Of a stretch of 32,857 nt of DNA, positions 19,575-29,486 are shown in pieces. The position numbers and the translations under genes were made by a program. The first letter of the stretch is position 1; each line of letters begins with the position of its first letter. The DNA comes from Prevotella sp. (GTDB taxonomy: Bacteria; Bacteroidota; Bacteroidia; Bacteroidales; Bacteroidaceae): contig JAEAMQ010000100.1 in assembly GCA_016901395.1 (NCBI GenBank), positions 1 to 32,857 of the forward strand, in the 5' to 3' direction. The notes below the pieces were generated by a model. The model saw nothing but the letters and a program-made list of their open reading frames with translations, did no database searches and was not told the origin of the DNA.

Positions 19575-21254
19575 TTATTCGTTCTTTGAAGTGGCATAAA
19601 GTCCGATGCAAGCACCGATAAATCCTCCACTTCTGTTGGTACTGAGGTTCACAGCATCTACGCCTCGTGCCAGCAACTGCCACGAATCGGTGCCGTCTAC
19701 CTGATAGAAGAAACTGTAATAACGGCCGTCGCCCTCTATCTTCAGGCGCAAAGGCTTGTCGGAAACAAACGCCGAGGCAATCATAGACCTGCCCTTTTCC
19801 GAGCGATAGAGCACCAAGGCGGGCTTGCCATCCAGCATGGTCTTGCCGAAAACGAAGTTGAAATCCTCGTTCTGCAACAAGGAGAAGCCTGCCAGTTGCT
19901 TATCCGACGCGGGCGAAAAGTGCACCTCTGTCTCTGCCGTGAAGGTCGTATGCTGCTGCCGTACCCACACCGCCGACAGACTTTCGCGCTCGGAAATGTT
20001 GACGGGCAGGGCGTTGATGGTCAGTCCCTGCTGTCCCAACGACCAGAAAGCAGACGGATTGCGCAGGAAAATCCATCGTTCGTTGAGCTTGTCGCCATCG
20101 AAACGGTCGGTGTAAGCGAAGTTGCCCGACAACAGATGCTCACGCTGACGGCTCACGGTCTTGAGCTTGGTCTGGATGCCCCGCATCTCGTTGACTGTGG
20201 GAATGGGCTTGCCCTTCTCTAAAATCATGGGCCATCCGTCTTTCCAGGTCACTGGCAAGAGATAGGTGTCACGGCCTGTGTTGTAGAAGTCTTGTTCGTA
20301 AGGGCGGCATGCCAGGAACACGGCCCACCACTGTCCGGTCTGGTCTTCCACCAAATCAGCATGCCCGGCGGAGGTCACAATGTCCGGCCTGTTGGGGTCA
20401 AGCCATTGGCGTTGGGTCAGGATGGGATTGTCGGGACACTCCTCCCACACTCCTTTCGGGTCCTTCGAACGCAGGATAACCTCGCTGTGCCAGGCTCCCG
20501 TGCCACCCTCGGCGCACATGAGATAATAGTATTTTCCATGCTTGAACAGGTGCGGTCCCTCTATCCAGATGGGATTTTTCTGCACGTGTGTGCCACCGCG
20601 GAGTATCTCCTTGAAGTCGCCTTTGATAGAATCGCCCTTCACATCAAACTCAAACAGTCGGATGGCCCGTTGTCCGTTGTAGTCGTCTTTACCCACCACC
20701 GGCGCATTGTGCACGATGTAACCCTTGCCGTTGTCGTCGAAGAAGAAACTCGGATCAATACCGTCTATCTTGCGCAGATAGATGGGTTCGCTCCATCCTT
20801 TCGACGGATCCTTGGTCTTTACAAAGAAGTTTCCGCGTCCAACATTGGTCGTAATCATGTAGAACGTCTTGTTTTTCTTGTTGTAAGTGATGGCTGGAGC
20901 ATAGATGCCACCCGACACACGCTGCCTCGTGAGGGGCAGTTGCGACTCGCGGTCGAGCACATGTCCCGCCGGCTCCCAGTTGATGAGGTCCTTGCTGGTG
21001 GACAGGGGCACGCCGGGGAAAAAGGAGAACGAGGAGTTCACCAGATAATAGGTGTCGCCCACCCGGCATATCGAGGGGTCGGGATAGAAACCCACACGTA
21101 TCGGATTGAGATATTGCTGAGATGCATCAAAGGGCTTACAGAACCTTTGATCTTCGCCCGTATAGCTGAAATAGCGGAACTGAGCGGACTGTGCTACGGC
21201 CGAGACAGCCAGAAAAGCGGTGAGGCAAAGGGCTATGAGTCTCTTTGTTTTCAT
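19575..21254 (-). CDS. GH43 beta-xylosidase / arabinofuranosidase with C-terminal beta-sandwich, exported
   Basis: 559 aa with a signal peptide ending near VSAVAQ. The propeller begins with NPIRVGFYPDPS (D59 base), then IDGIDPSFFFDD (D167) and NPIWIEGPHLFKHG (E232 acid). After about residue 365 follows the beta-sandwich typical of XynB-like GH43 enzymes (DRFDGDKLNERWIFLRNP to the C-terminus). FSFFPGVPLSTSKDLINW is a strong match to the xylosidase subgroup. It should trim xylose from xylo-oligosaccharides outside the cytoplasm. First gene of a four-gene operon; the ATG lies 55 nt after a TAACTTTG promoter that carries the xylan-regulon box. Confidence 0.93.
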   Translation of the reverse strand: MKTKRLIALCLTAFLAVSAVAQSAQFRYFSYTGEDQRFCKPFDASQQYLNPIRVGFYPDPSICRVGDTYYLVNSSFSFFPGVPLSTSKDLINWEPAGHVLDRESQLPLTRQRVSGGIYAPAITYNKKNKTFYMITTNVGRGNFFVKTKDPSKGWSEPIYLRKIDGIDPSFFFDDNGKGYIVHNAPVVGKDDYNGQRAIRLFEFDVKGDSIKGDFKEILRGGTHVQKNPIWIEGPHLFKHGKYYYLMCAEGGTGAWHSEVILRSKDPKGVWEECPDNPILTQRQWLDPNRPDIVTSAGHADLVEDQTGQWWAVFLACRPYEQDFYNTGRDTYLLPVTWKDGWPMILEKGKPIPTVNEMRGIQTKLKTVSRQREHLLSGNFAYTDRFDGDKLNERWIFLRNPSAFWSLGQQGLTINALPVNISERESLSAVWVRQQHTTFTAETEVHFSPASDKQLAGFSLLQNEDFNFVFGKTMLDGKPALVLYRSEKGRSMIASAFVSDKPLRLKIEGDGRYYSFFYQVDGTDSWQLLARGVDAVNLSTNRSGGFIGACIGLYATSKNE

Positions 21255-21308
21255 ATGGAGGATACTTGTATTACGTTGTCAAAGCATTGTTTGGGCTGGT
21301 GGATATTG

Positions 21309-21374
21309 CAAAGTTAGCCATTTTAGAACAAAAGGGTTTCGGCGGATGTGTTATATCGTTTTCATTTTGTTTCA
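21309..21374 (-). promoter_or_regulatory. Promoter and operator of the xylosidase/alpha-glucuronidase operon
   Basis: On the minus strand TAACTTTG runs 21316 to 21309. TGAAACAAAATGAAAACG starts at 21374, exactly 58 bp upstream. A second, weaker half-site TATAAC starts at 21355. The box is nearly identical to the one at 31794 upstream of the xyn operon. Confidence 0.7.
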
Positions 21375-21624
21375 TCTGTAGGGAAACAGGAAAGAAAGGG
21401 GAATGAAGACGGGTTGGAGAGCACTTCACCCTCTCTCCGTTTGGGGTTTGGAGTCTGTCTGACAGGTCGGAGTGGGCAGAGCTGTATGGGAAGACAATCC
21501 CCCGTCATCCTAATAATCCATGGAGAGCCACCAGCCGACCCATAGAAAATCTTGCGAAGAGACCGCTCCCGTCACTCTGTCAAGCATACAACGCACGCAA
21601 AATATACTGCAAGGAAGCCCTATC

Positions 21625-21690
21625 CATCATGCGAAAAGGTAGTAAACGCAAGACGATTACTACCTTTTCGCACAGCCATGTCGGCCTCAT
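21625..21690. repeat. 22-bp repeat, copy C, with a perfect 15-bp inverted repeat
   Basis: Units 21625-21646, 21647-21668 and a divergent 21669-21690 follow the 22-bp consensus of copies A and B. GCGAAAAGGTAGTAA (21631-21645) is the exact reverse complement of TTACTACCTTTTCGC (21657-21671), with an 11-nt loop. The rest of the 21375-21885 gap, between the HTCS stop and the xylosidase operon promoter, shows no credible gene and no clear terminator. Confidence 0.8.
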
Positions 21691-21885
21691 CGCACTAAGA
21701 TGCTGATGTTCAAGCCTCTTAAGACAGACTCATTTTCTCGAAGAATGCTACTGAAAGATTTCGCCACGAAGCTCCTACTCTATGCGTCTGGATATCTTCG
21801 TTCTTTTCCATCAATCGTTTCTGGTCACTCCAAATAAGGGCGGAGCACCGGATTTTCCCTGTCCCACTCTACACCGAAGCGCCCG

Positions 21886-24800
21886 TTACTTCTCGCCGTT
21901 GCGCTGCACATATTCTGACGGAGACATGCCAAAATGCTTCTTGAAGACAGTGGAGAAATGGGCCTGATTGGCAAAACCCACCTCGAAAGCTACCTGGGCG
22001 ATGTTAAGTTTCTGCTCCTTCAACAGACGTGCGGCCTGCTCCAGACGAATATTGCGGATGAACTCGGAGGTCGGGATGCCCGTCATATCCTTGAGTTTGC
22101 GGTGCAACTGTGCTCGGCTGATGCCCACTTCCTTGGTCAGCATGTCCACATTGAAGTCGGGATTGTCGAGGTTTTTATTAATGCTTCCCATGATACGGTC
22201 CATCAATTGCTCATCGTTGCCCTCCACCTGGATATCGATTACCTTGTCCTTTTGCTGCTGAGCACCGGTGAATTTGCCCTTCAAGCGCAGCACGTTGGTG
22301 ACGAGATTATTGATGGTGACATGGATTTCCTCCAGACTAAACGGCTTGGCGATATAGGCATCGGCACCTTTTTTCAGTCCCTCCAAACGGTTTTGCACAT
22401 CGTTTTTCGACGTGAGCATGATGACAGGAATATCGCTGATGTTGATGTTGGTCTTGATCATGCGCAACAAGGTGAACCCATCCATCTCGGGCATCATCAC
22501 GTCTGTGATAACGCAGTCATAGTGATCGGTCAGTAACATACGCAGAGCCTCCTTGCCGTCAGAGGCTTCATCAAACCTGTAATACTCGCCCAGCTCACGA
22601 CAAACATACAGGCGTATCTCCGGATCGTCGTCTACCATAAGGATACGATAAGTGCTGGTAGGTTTCTTTCCCTTCTTATCAAGCATAAGGGGCTCCTCTT
22701 TAGGTTTGAGCTCCTCGGCCGTAAAATGATCTTTACCTAATGGAATCCGGACCGTGAAAACGCTGCCATGACCATCGGTGCGATTAGCAGCGGAGATGTT
22801 TCCATGATGCATCGACACCACCATCTTGCAGAGGTTGAGTCCGATGCCAGTGCCTTCCACATGGGCACTGCCCTTGCCAAGGCCTTGGAAGAAGCGGTCA
22901 AAAATCTTCTCCTGATTGCCTTCCTTGATGCCCACACCACTGTCGAAGACCTCTATCTGGGCATAATCTTTCAATGATCCCTGTGTTTCATCGTCATGTC
23001 CTTGAGATAGACGAAGTTTGATAATACCTCCATCATAAGTATATTTAAAGGCATTGGATAGCAGGTTACCCGTTACCTTATCAAATTGCTGGCGGTCTAT
23101 CCATGCCATGAGTTTGCCTTCAGGATGCTCATAGCTGAATTCCATGTTACGTTCATGGGCAGAAAACTCAAACATCTTGGTCACACCGCCGATAAATTCC
23201 ACCAAATCGGTCTCCTGACAATACAGGTGCATCTGCTTCTTGTCCATCTTTCGGAGGTCGAGTATCTGGTTGACCAGTGTGAGAATGCGGTTGGCATTGT
23301 GCTCGATGATGTTCATTTCATCCTTGGCATCCTGGTCCATGACATCGCGTTTCATCAGTGAATGGAGCGGCCCCATGATGAGGGTGAGCGGCGAACGGAT
23401 GTCATGGGTGGCGTTGATGAGCGTCTTCATCTTGTCTTCCTCAAACTGATGGATCTTCCTTCGGTTGTAATAGGACATCATCAGATAGGCAAAGACGCCG
23501 GCGAGCAACAGGTAAGCCAGCCAGGCAAGGGTGGAACCATACCACGGCGACTTGATGACGACGGTGAAAACCTTTACAGGAGACAGCATGCCATAGTCCG
23601 AAGCCATGACCTCTATGCTATAGGAGCCAGGCTCAAGGTGGTTGAAAGCAATGCTGTTGATGCCCTCGCTGGTGTGCTGCCACTTATCCGCGCCATTGAC
23701 ACGATAGTAATAAGAGATGTTCTCCGCATTGTTATAGTTGAGCAGAGAGAACTCCATCACGAAGCTATCATCCTTGTATGACAGGGTGAAATGGGTGTTG
23801 TCGAAGACCGGTCCGTCAACAATCTGGGTGCCGTAAGACAGGGTCGAGCCACTGATAGGCTCGCCATTCAACAGGAAATTAGTGAGATGGATCTCGCCAA
23901 GCGTCCATTTGGCCTTGTCAAGGTCAGACGGACGGAACACGGTCAGGCCTTGTCCGGTGACGAAATAGATGCGACCGTCGGGACCTTTCATTCCGGTGTT
24001 GGACACATACTCACGCGACGACAGACCGTTACCGTGGACATAACCCACGAATTTGCGTTTACTGCGCTGGTATTCCCATATTCCCATAGACGTGGCACAC
24101 CAGAAATCGCCGTTCTTTTCCATCACAATGCTGCGCCAAGCCTCCTCTTGAAGCGACTCGGAATTGGGGAAACGGCGGGTCTTGCGACGTTTGACATCCA
24201 ACAGATATAGCCCTTTCTCCGTGCCTAAAACCATGTTTCCATCAATGTTTCGGGCTAAAGCCGTGATCGAAGTACCCGTAAGATAATTGTCTGGAAGGAG
24301 CTTGAAACTACTCGTATGAATGTTGAAAGCCGACAATCCAGATGAAGTGCCCAGCCAAAGGATACCATCCTGCGTCATGAGCATGGCATGAATCCAGTCA
24401 TTGCACAGGTAGCCTTTGGTACCGTTGCTTTGATACATATCATAGTGTTGGGTCAAATGGGTCGCCGGATTATACACACTGAACCCCTTTCCGAACGTGG
24501 AAAAATAGATATTTCCATCCGGACCTTCGACAATTTGGCCCACATAGTCACAGTTGAATGGTGCCAACAACTGTGACGCTCCGACCTGCGGATTGTAGCT
24601 CCACAGCCCTTGGGAAGATCCTAACCAATAGCGTTTCTTGCTGTCTCGGTAGATGGAAAAGGCATGATTGGGTGCGGAAGGATGGGCGATGATACGTCCT
24701 TCGTTGTTGAAACCAATGACACCATTGTTCTGAACAACCGTCCACACCGTACCATTCTCGCCGAAACACAGTGAGGAAACAGAGGAACCGATGGGGTATC

Positions 24801-25806
24801 CCTGTGAGGCGAAGTCCCAATTGCTGAATATCGCTTTATGGTCGGGTATCATCAGGACGCCCTTTTTCTGGCATCCCACCCATAGATTGTTAGTCCGATC
24901 GACAAACAACGAGTAGACATTGGCCGTGTTCAGGTCAAAGGACGGGTTGGGATTGGGCACCCGCTGTGCCTTGTTCTTGCCCTTGGGAACGATGAACAGG
25001 CCCGACCCCAGAGTGCCGATGTATAGGTTTCCCCATGCGTCGACGGCCAAAGACTTGTAGTTGGCGTGCGTGGCCTGCATCTCAGAAAGGTCGAAAGGAC
25101 ATGGCCCTACCTTCCCATTCTTGACAAAAAAGAGCTGGCTATGGGTAGCGATGAGGGTGCCACCAGCATAGCTGATGAATGCTTCCGACTTGTCCTGACC
25201 TACCTGCAACTCCGTGATTTTACCCGTATGGAGGTTCTTATAGGTAATCAAATTATCGGAACCACTCTTCCAAAAGTTGCCTTCCGCATCCAGAAAGATA
25301 CGGCTGAAATAATGGTTTTGAGCCGGATTCGCATAGCCATTGACCTGCACCAACTTCTTATTCTTCTCATCAACAAGATACAATCCGAATCCCGCCGTAC
25401 CCACTAAGATCTTTCCATTGGGCAATTGGGCCATGCTGCTGATACGAGGTTGATGCGGCTCTGAGTAGGCTTCGAAGTCGTCTGAGCTCTTATCATACTT
25501 CATCAAACCATTGCCTGTACCCACCCAAAGGTTGCCTTGTCGGTCTGTAAACAGCAACGACACGGCATTGCTCAGCAATGAACGGGGATTGTTGGAGTCG
25601 TGGAGATAGGCCGTGAAACGGTATCCGTCAAACTTATTCAGCCCCCGATCGCTTGCAATCCATACCTGCCCGGCATTATCTTGAATAATGCAAGTGATCA
25701 GATTACTGGATACCCGGTCCGAATTATAGAAATATCCGGACTGGGCTTGGACGTATTCATTACAAAGAGTGAATATGATAGTCAGTAAAAGCAAGACTCT
25801 CTTCAT
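21886..25806 (-). CDS. xynR: Hybrid two-component system regulator (HTCS), XynR-like
   Basis: 1306 aa, usual HTCS length. Order: signal peptide (MKRVLLLLTIIFTLCNEYVQA); periplasmic two-component propeller repeats (WVGTGNGLMKYD, WLGTSSGLSAFN and similar) to about 650; Y_Y_Y domain (about 670-750); transmembrane helix about 753-778; HisKA with THDIRSPL and phospho-acceptor H801; HATPase with NLLSNAFKY, DSGVGI and GTGIGLNL; receiver with ILMVDDDPE and D1102 in ITDVMMP; and a C-terminal AraC-type helix-turn-helix (about 1200-1300, ISRAQLHRKLKDMTG and VAFEVGFANQAHFSTVFKKHFG). Such proteins sense an oligosaccharide in the periplasm and activate glycan-degradation genes. Its place next to xynA/xynB operon genes matches the P. 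bryantii regulator XynR. Its own promoter lacks the shared TGAAACAA box, so it is probably not autoregulated through it. Confidence 0.95.
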   Translation of the reverse strand: MKRVLLLLTIIFTLCNEYVQAQSGYFYNSDRVSSNLITCIIQDNAGQVWIASDRGLNKFDGYRFTAYLHDSNNPRSLLSNAVSLLFTDRQGNLWVGTGNGLMKYDKSSDDFEAYSEPHQPRISSMAQLPNGKILVGTAGFGLYLVDEKNKKLVQVNGYANPAQNHYFSRIFLDAEGNFWKSGSDNLITYKNLHTGKITELQVGQDKSEAFISYAGGTLIATHSQLFFVKNGKVGPCPFDLSEMQATHANYKSLAVDAWGNLYIGTLGSGLFIVPKGKNKAQRVPNPNPSFDLNTANVYSLFVDRTNNLWVGCQKKGVLMIPDHKAIFSNWDFASQGYPIGSSVSSLCFGENGTVWTVVQNNGVIGFNNEGRIIAHPSAPNHAFSIYRDSKKRYWLGSSQGLWSYNPQVGASQLLAPFNCDYVGQIVEGPDGNIYFSTFGKGFSVYNPATHLTQHYDMYQSNGTKGYLCNDWIHAMLMTQDGILWLGTSSGLSAFNIHTSSFKLLPDNYLTGTSITALARNIDGNMVLGTEKGLYLLDVKRRKTRRFPNSESLQEEAWRSIVMEKNGDFWCATSMGIWEYQRSKRKFVGYVHGNGLSSREYVSNTGMKGPDGRIYFVTGQGLTVFRPSDLDKAKWTLGEIHLTNFLLNGEPISGSTLSYGTQIVDGPVFDNTHFTLSYKDDSFVMEFSLLNYNNAENISYYYRVNGADKWQHTSEGINSIAFNHLEPGSYSIEVMASDYGMLSPVKVFTVVIKSPWYGSTLAWLAYLLLAGVFAYLMMSYYNRRKIHQFEEDKMKTLINATHDIRSPLTLIMGPLHSLMKRDVMDQDAKDEMNIIEHNANRILTLVNQILDLRKMDKKQMHLYCQETDLVEFIGGVTKMFEFSAHERNMEFSYEHPEGKLMAWIDRQQFDKVTGNLLSNAFKYTYDGGIIKLRLSQGHDDETQGSLKDYAQIEVFDSGVGIKEGNQEKIFDRFFQGLGKGSAHVEGTGIGLNLCKMVVSMHHGNISAANRTDGHGSVFTVRIPLGKDHFTAEELKPKEEPLMLDKKGKKPTSTYRILMVDDDPEIRLYVCRELGEYYRFDEASDGKEALRMLLTDHYDCVITDVMMPEMDGFTLLRMIKTNINISDIPVIMLTSKNDVQNRLEGLKKGADAYIAKPFSLEEIHVTINNLVTNVLRLKGKFTGAQQQKDKVIDIQVEGNDEQLMDRIMGSINKNLDNPDFNVDMLTKEVGISRAQLHRKLKDMTGIPTSEFIRNIRLEQAARLLKEQKLNIAQVAFEVGFANQAHFSTVFKKHFGMSPSEYVQRNGEK

Positions 25807-25829
25807 CAGGCTGGGAAATCAACTTTTTG

Positions 25830-25858
25830 CAAATTTACATAAAAAAATGAAAGACAAA
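25830..25858 (-). promoter_or_regulatory. Promoter of the HTCS gene
   Basis: On the minus strand TTTG (25858-25855) and TAAATTTG (25837-25830) are separated by 17 bp, close to the Bacteroidota -33/-7 consensus. The start codon at 25806 is 24 nt after the -7 element. No TGAAACAA is found 58 bp upstream. Confidence 0.65.
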
Positions 25859-25914
25859 TCTTTTTACACCCACTAAATCTTGTATAACTTGTATGAAAAG
25901 AACCTTTTCTCAGA

Positions 25915-26880
25915 TTATCCATTGTCGACCTTCTGGATATTTCCGTCCTCATCATAGAACAGTTCCTGAACCTTCATCGAGCGCAACCACGTGATGTCGT
26001 GGCTGGGCACGCAGTCGTGATAGAACAGATACCAATGGTCTTTATACTCAATGATAGAGTGATGCGTGGTCCATCCTACCACCGGATCGAGTATCACACC
26101 TTGATAAGTAAAGGGGCCGTAAGGGTTGTCGCCGATGGCATAACAGAGCAGATGTGAGTCGCCGGTAGAGTATGAGAAGTAGTATCTTCCCTGATATTTG
26201 TGCATCCAACTGGCCTCAAAGAAGCGATGAGGATCATCTGCTGTCAGTGGGTTTCCATCCTTATCCAATATCATCACGGGCTCTGATGACTCCACAAACT
26301 GCAGACAATCGTCGGTCAAACGAGCCACTCTGCTGGGCAAAGCAGGCTCTTTTCCCACCGGAAGATACTCGGATTTCAGCATCTTGTTGTTCCGATACCA
26401 TTGCAGCTGACCTCCCCAGATGCCTCCAAAGTATGCGTAGACCTCTCCGTCATCGTCTTTGAACAGACATGGATCGATGCTGTAAGAGCCACGGATAGGA
26501 TCCGGTTGCGGCACAAAAGGCCCTTCAGGACGGTCAGCAATGGCTATTCCCAGATGGAAAACATCGTTCTTATCCTTGCACGAAAAGATAAGATAATACT
26601 TTCCATTTTTCTCTACAACATCGTTGTCCCACATCTGTCTGCCACCCCATGGCACCTGTTCGAGCGACAGGATGCAACCGTGATCGGTCACCTCGCCGTC
26701 CTCAATGTTGTCGAGAGAGAACACATGATAGTCCTTCATCTCAAAGTGACCGCCATCGTCATCCTCTGCAGCGCCACTGTCCCAGTCGTGAGAAGGATAG
26801 ATGTAAACACGTCCGTTGAACACGTTGGCCGACGGATCGGCCATATAATCCTCAGGGAAAAGATATCTCGGTTGTTTCAT
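25915..26880 (-). CDS. xynB: Cytoplasmic GH43 beta-xylosidase / alpha-L-arabinofuranosidase (XynB-like)
   Basis: 321 aa, a single GH43 domain with no signal peptide (starts MKQPRYLFPEDYMADPSANV), so the enzyme should be cytoplasmic. Catalytic residues: D15 (MADPSA), D136 (SYSIDPC) and E222 (RFFEASW); the late HHSIIEY segment supplies the conserved His. Length, sequence start and position after a GH10 xylanase gene match XynB of Prevotella bryantii, which has xylosidase and arabinofuranosidase activity. It would hydrolyse xylobiose and short oligosaccharides brought in by the GPH symporter encoded two genes upstream. It lies 12 bp after xynA and ends the operon; no clear terminator is seen before the HTCS promoter. 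Confidence 0.92.
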   Translation of the reverse strand: MKQPRYLFPEDYMADPSANVFNGRVYIYPSHDWDSGAAEDDDGGHFEMKDYHVFSLDNIEDGEVTDHGCILSLEQVPWGGRQMWDNDVVEKNGKYYLIFSCKDKNDVFHLGIAIADRPEGPFVPQPDPIRGSYSIDPCLFKDDDGEVYAYFGGIWGGQLQWYRNNKMLKSEYLPVGKEPALPSRVARLTDDCLQFVESSEPVMILDKDGNPLTADDPHRFFEASWMHKYQGRYYFSYSTGDSHLLCYAIGDNPYGPFTYQGVILDPVVGWTTHHSIIEYKDHWYLFYHDCVPSHDITWLRSMKVQELFYDEDGNIQKVDNG

Positions 26881-26892
26881 ATTGATAAATTT

Positions 26893-27999
26893 TTATGATT
26901 TGAACATATTGATAATCTGATTTACCACAGGCTTGGCCTTATACTGACGGTCGAAAAGCAACCCATAATTGGTGCGTCCTTTGACCGGCCAATCGTTCAG
27001 CCATGAGTCTCCGTCGGTGAGTCCCCACAGTGTCACGCGCTCTATCTGAGAGGCATGTCGCTTGTAGATTTCAAAGAAAGACAGCCACCGCTTGTCGAGT
27101 TTCTTCTGCACCTCTGCCGGCATTCCATTGGCGTAGGGGTTCATCTGCTTCTGATATTCGAAGCTCTGCTCAATGCCTGCACCATTGAAATGCTGTGGCG
27201 AGGGCAGCACATTGATGTCCAACTCGGTGAAACTCACCTTCACCCCACATGCCGCAAAGCTGTCGATGCTGGCCTCATAGTCTTTCAAATCGGGGTAATC
27301 GAGCCCCTGATGACTCTGCATGCCCACGGCATCGATGCGTATTCCCTCCTGCTGCAGGTGCCGGATGAGCCGGCATACGGCCGCCCGCTTACCCGGTTTG
27401 GACAAGGAATAGTCGTTAATATACAGTTCTACATTGGGGTCTGTTTCCTGTGCGGTGCGGAATGCGATATCAATGTACTCCGGACCCACGATGTTATAAT
27501 AGGGCGACTTGCGGAACTCGCCATTGTCTTCGAAAGCTTCGTTGACCACATCCCATCCGAAAACCTTGCCCTTGTAGCGTCCGACCATCGTTCTGACGTG
27601 GTTCTGGATGCGTCGGATGAGTTCGTCACGCGACACCTGACTGCCGTCAGCATTCTTGAACATCCACCGTGGGGGCTGTGAATGCCATATCAGACAATGC
27701 CCGATGAGTTGCAAATGATGCTTCTCCGCATACCTCACCACACTGTCTGCGGCATTAAAATCATATACTCCTTCGCGTGGCGTCACCACCTCGCCCTTAA
27801 AACAATTCTCTGCCACAACGGAGTTGAAATGGCGATCCACCAACTCATCGGCCTGTGCATTGCCGTCGCTTGTCACTCGGGTGCTCAAGGCAACGCCCAC
27901 GGTAAAGTATTTTCCGAGTGCGTCTTTCAGCCCCATCTGCTGTGCCGATGCTGTGATGCTGCTCAGCAGTACTGATAAAATGAGGATATTCTTCTTCAT
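26893..27999 (-). CDS. xynA: GH10 endo-beta-1,4-xylanase (XynA-like), exported
   Basis: 368 aa, a single GH10 (alpha/beta)8 barrel after a signal peptide ending near SITASAQ. Family marks: HCLIWHSQPPRWMF, WDVVNEAF with acid/base E154, VGMQSHQGLDYP, and SFTELDIN with nucleophile E259, plus LWGLTDGDSWLNDWP near the end. It cleaves the xylan backbone to short xylo-oligosaccharides, probably in the periplasm or on the cell surface. No carbohydrate-binding module or lipobox is seen. It is 16 bp after the symporter gene and 12 bp before xynB, the same order as in the P. bryantii xyn cluster. Confidence 0.95.
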   Translation of the reverse strand: MKKNILILSVLLSSITASAQQMGLKDALGKYFTVGVALSTRVTSDGNAQADELVDRHFNSVVAENCFKGEVVTPREGVYDFNAADSVVRYAEKHHLQLIGHCLIWHSQPPRWMFKNADGSQVSRDELIRRIQNHVRTMVGRYKGKVFGWDVVNEAFEDNGEFRKSPYYNIVGPEYIDIAFRTAQETDPNVELYINDYSLSKPGKRAAVCRLIRHLQQEGIRIDAVGMQSHQGLDYPDLKDYEASIDSFAACGVKVSFTELDINVLPSPQHFNGAGIEQSFEYQKQMNPYANGMPAEVQKKLDKRWLSFFEIYKRHASQIERVTLWGLTDGDSWLNDWPVKGRTNYGLLFDRQYKAKPVVNQIINMFKS

Positions 28000-28015
28000 G
28001 ACTATTGGTTGTTGT

Positions 28016-29467
28016 TTATTGTTCCCGATGTTGTTTTCTGTTCGTCAGTGTCTGGATCCAACGCCTGCCGGAGAGTTCAGACTGCATCTTTTCATTATAC
28101 ATCTTGGTGATAGGACTCTTGCTCAAAGCCCATACGCCCACCACCATCGATAGTGCAGGTATCAGGCTTGCTGTCAGACGGATGCCCGTCTCCGCCATTT
28201 CGTTCTGCACCAACACGTCTCCCGACACATAGCCGAAGGCCGAAAGGATAAATCCCGTCAGCACACCACCGATGCCCAGCCCCACTTTCAGCGAGAAGGT
28301 CATGCTCGAAAAGCACAGTCCGGTCGACCTGCGGTTGCTCAGATACTCCACATTATCCGCCACATCGCCCATCATGGCCCACAGCAGTGGGATGGTTGGC
28401 GCATAGGCCATGCTCCTCAGAATGTTCAGCACAAAGAGGAAAGTCACGTCCGTTTTGGTCGGTATCCAGTACAAAGCCGTGAGCACTGCCGTCAGCAACA
28501 GGCAGAACACCACCACCTCTTTCTTTCCGTAGCGTCTGGCCAACCGCTCCGACATGCCGATGATGGCTACCAACTGCACCAGCGCCGCGGAGATATTGAA
28601 CACCGAAAATCCGACACTATACGCATGCTGCTGGTCCACATTCATGCCAAAACACCCCAGGAAGTCGGCCAATGCCTTCTGGTCTACGTCATAGCGGAAA
28701 TAGAAATTCATGGCCGAATTCCACATGGAGAGGGTGATGAAGAGGAAGAAGGTGAGTATGATGATGGCTTTCCACGACGCGTTCGACATCGTGTCGCGCA
28801 GGTCTTCTCTGAGGTCTGTGTTCTGCATCGGCGGCGGAGTCACTCGCTCGCGGGTCGTCCTGAAGGTGGTCAACAGGCACAGGAAGGATATTACGGCAAA
28901 GATGGCCACCGTCCACAACCATCCCTGCTGACGGTCGTCGCCACCCAACGTGTCTACGAGGGGCAGCGTGGCACCCTGCACAATGATCTGACCAATGGTG
29001 ACAGCGATAAAGCGATAGGTATTGAGTGAGGTGCGTTCCTCGATGTCGCTCGTCATCACGCCACCCAGCGAACAATAAGGAGTGTTGATGAGTGAGTAGC
29101 TCGACATGAGCAACACGTAGCTCAGCGTGGCATAGATGGCCACCAACGACTTGTTTTCGATGCCCGGATTCCAGAACGCCAGCACATAGAACAGGCAGAA
29201 CGGCACCACCGACCACAATATCCACGGGCGGTATTTGCCCCAGCGGGTCTTCGTCTTGTCCGAAAGAATGCCCACGGCAGGGTCTACAAAGGCATCGGCG
29301 ACGCGGGCTATCAACAGCACCGTTCCGGCCACCAGTCCCTCCAAACCGAACACGTCGGTATAGAACATGAGCTGAAACATCAACATCATCTGGAACACCA
29401 GATTGGCCGCCGCATCACCCAGGGAGTAACCGACCTTCTCTTTTACTGTTAGTTTATGACTGTTCAT
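28016..29467 (-). CDS. xynD: GPH-family sugar:cation symporter (XynD-like)
   Basis: 483 aa with about 12 membrane segments, glycoside-pentoside-hexuronide:cation symporter family. VKEKVGYSLGDAAANLVFQ opens the protein and DPAVGILSDKTKTRWGKYRPW is the signature cytoplasmic loop. It should import xylose, xylobiose or short xylo-oligosaccharides with Na+ or H+. In P. bryantii the gene before xynA, xynD, encodes such a symporter, and the order is the same here. The gene is 19 bp after the esterase gene and 16 bp before xynA. Confidence 0.92.
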   Translation of the reverse strand: MNSHKLTVKEKVGYSLGDAAANLVFQMMLMFQLMFYTDVFGLEGLVAGTVLLIARVADAFVDPAVGILSDKTKTRWGKYRPWILWSVVPFCLFYVLAFWNPGIENKSLVAIYATLSYVLLMSSYSLINTPYCSLGGVMTSDIEERTSLNTYRFIAVTIGQIIVQGATLPLVDTLGGDDRQQGWLWTVAIFAVISFLCLLTTFRTTRERVTPPPMQNTDLREDLRDTMSNASWKAIIILTFFLFITLSMWNSAMNFYFRYDVDQKALADFLGCFGMNVDQQHAYSVGFSVFNISAALVQLVAIIGMSERLARRYGKKEVVVFCLLLTAVLTALYWIPTKTDVTFLFVLNILRSMAYAPTIPLLWAMMGDVADNVEYLSNRRSTGLCFSSMTFSLKVGLGIGGVLTGFILSAFGYVSGDVLVQNEMAETGIRLTASLIPALSMVVGVWALSKSPITKMYNEKMQSELSGRRWIQTLTNRKQHREQ

Positions 29468-29486
29468 GGATATGGGTTTGACTGCG

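Noticed and set aside
26869..26880. TGAAACAA on the minus strand at the xynB start codon
   Set aside because: It is simply the first codons (ATG AAA CAA) and has no promoter element at the right distance.
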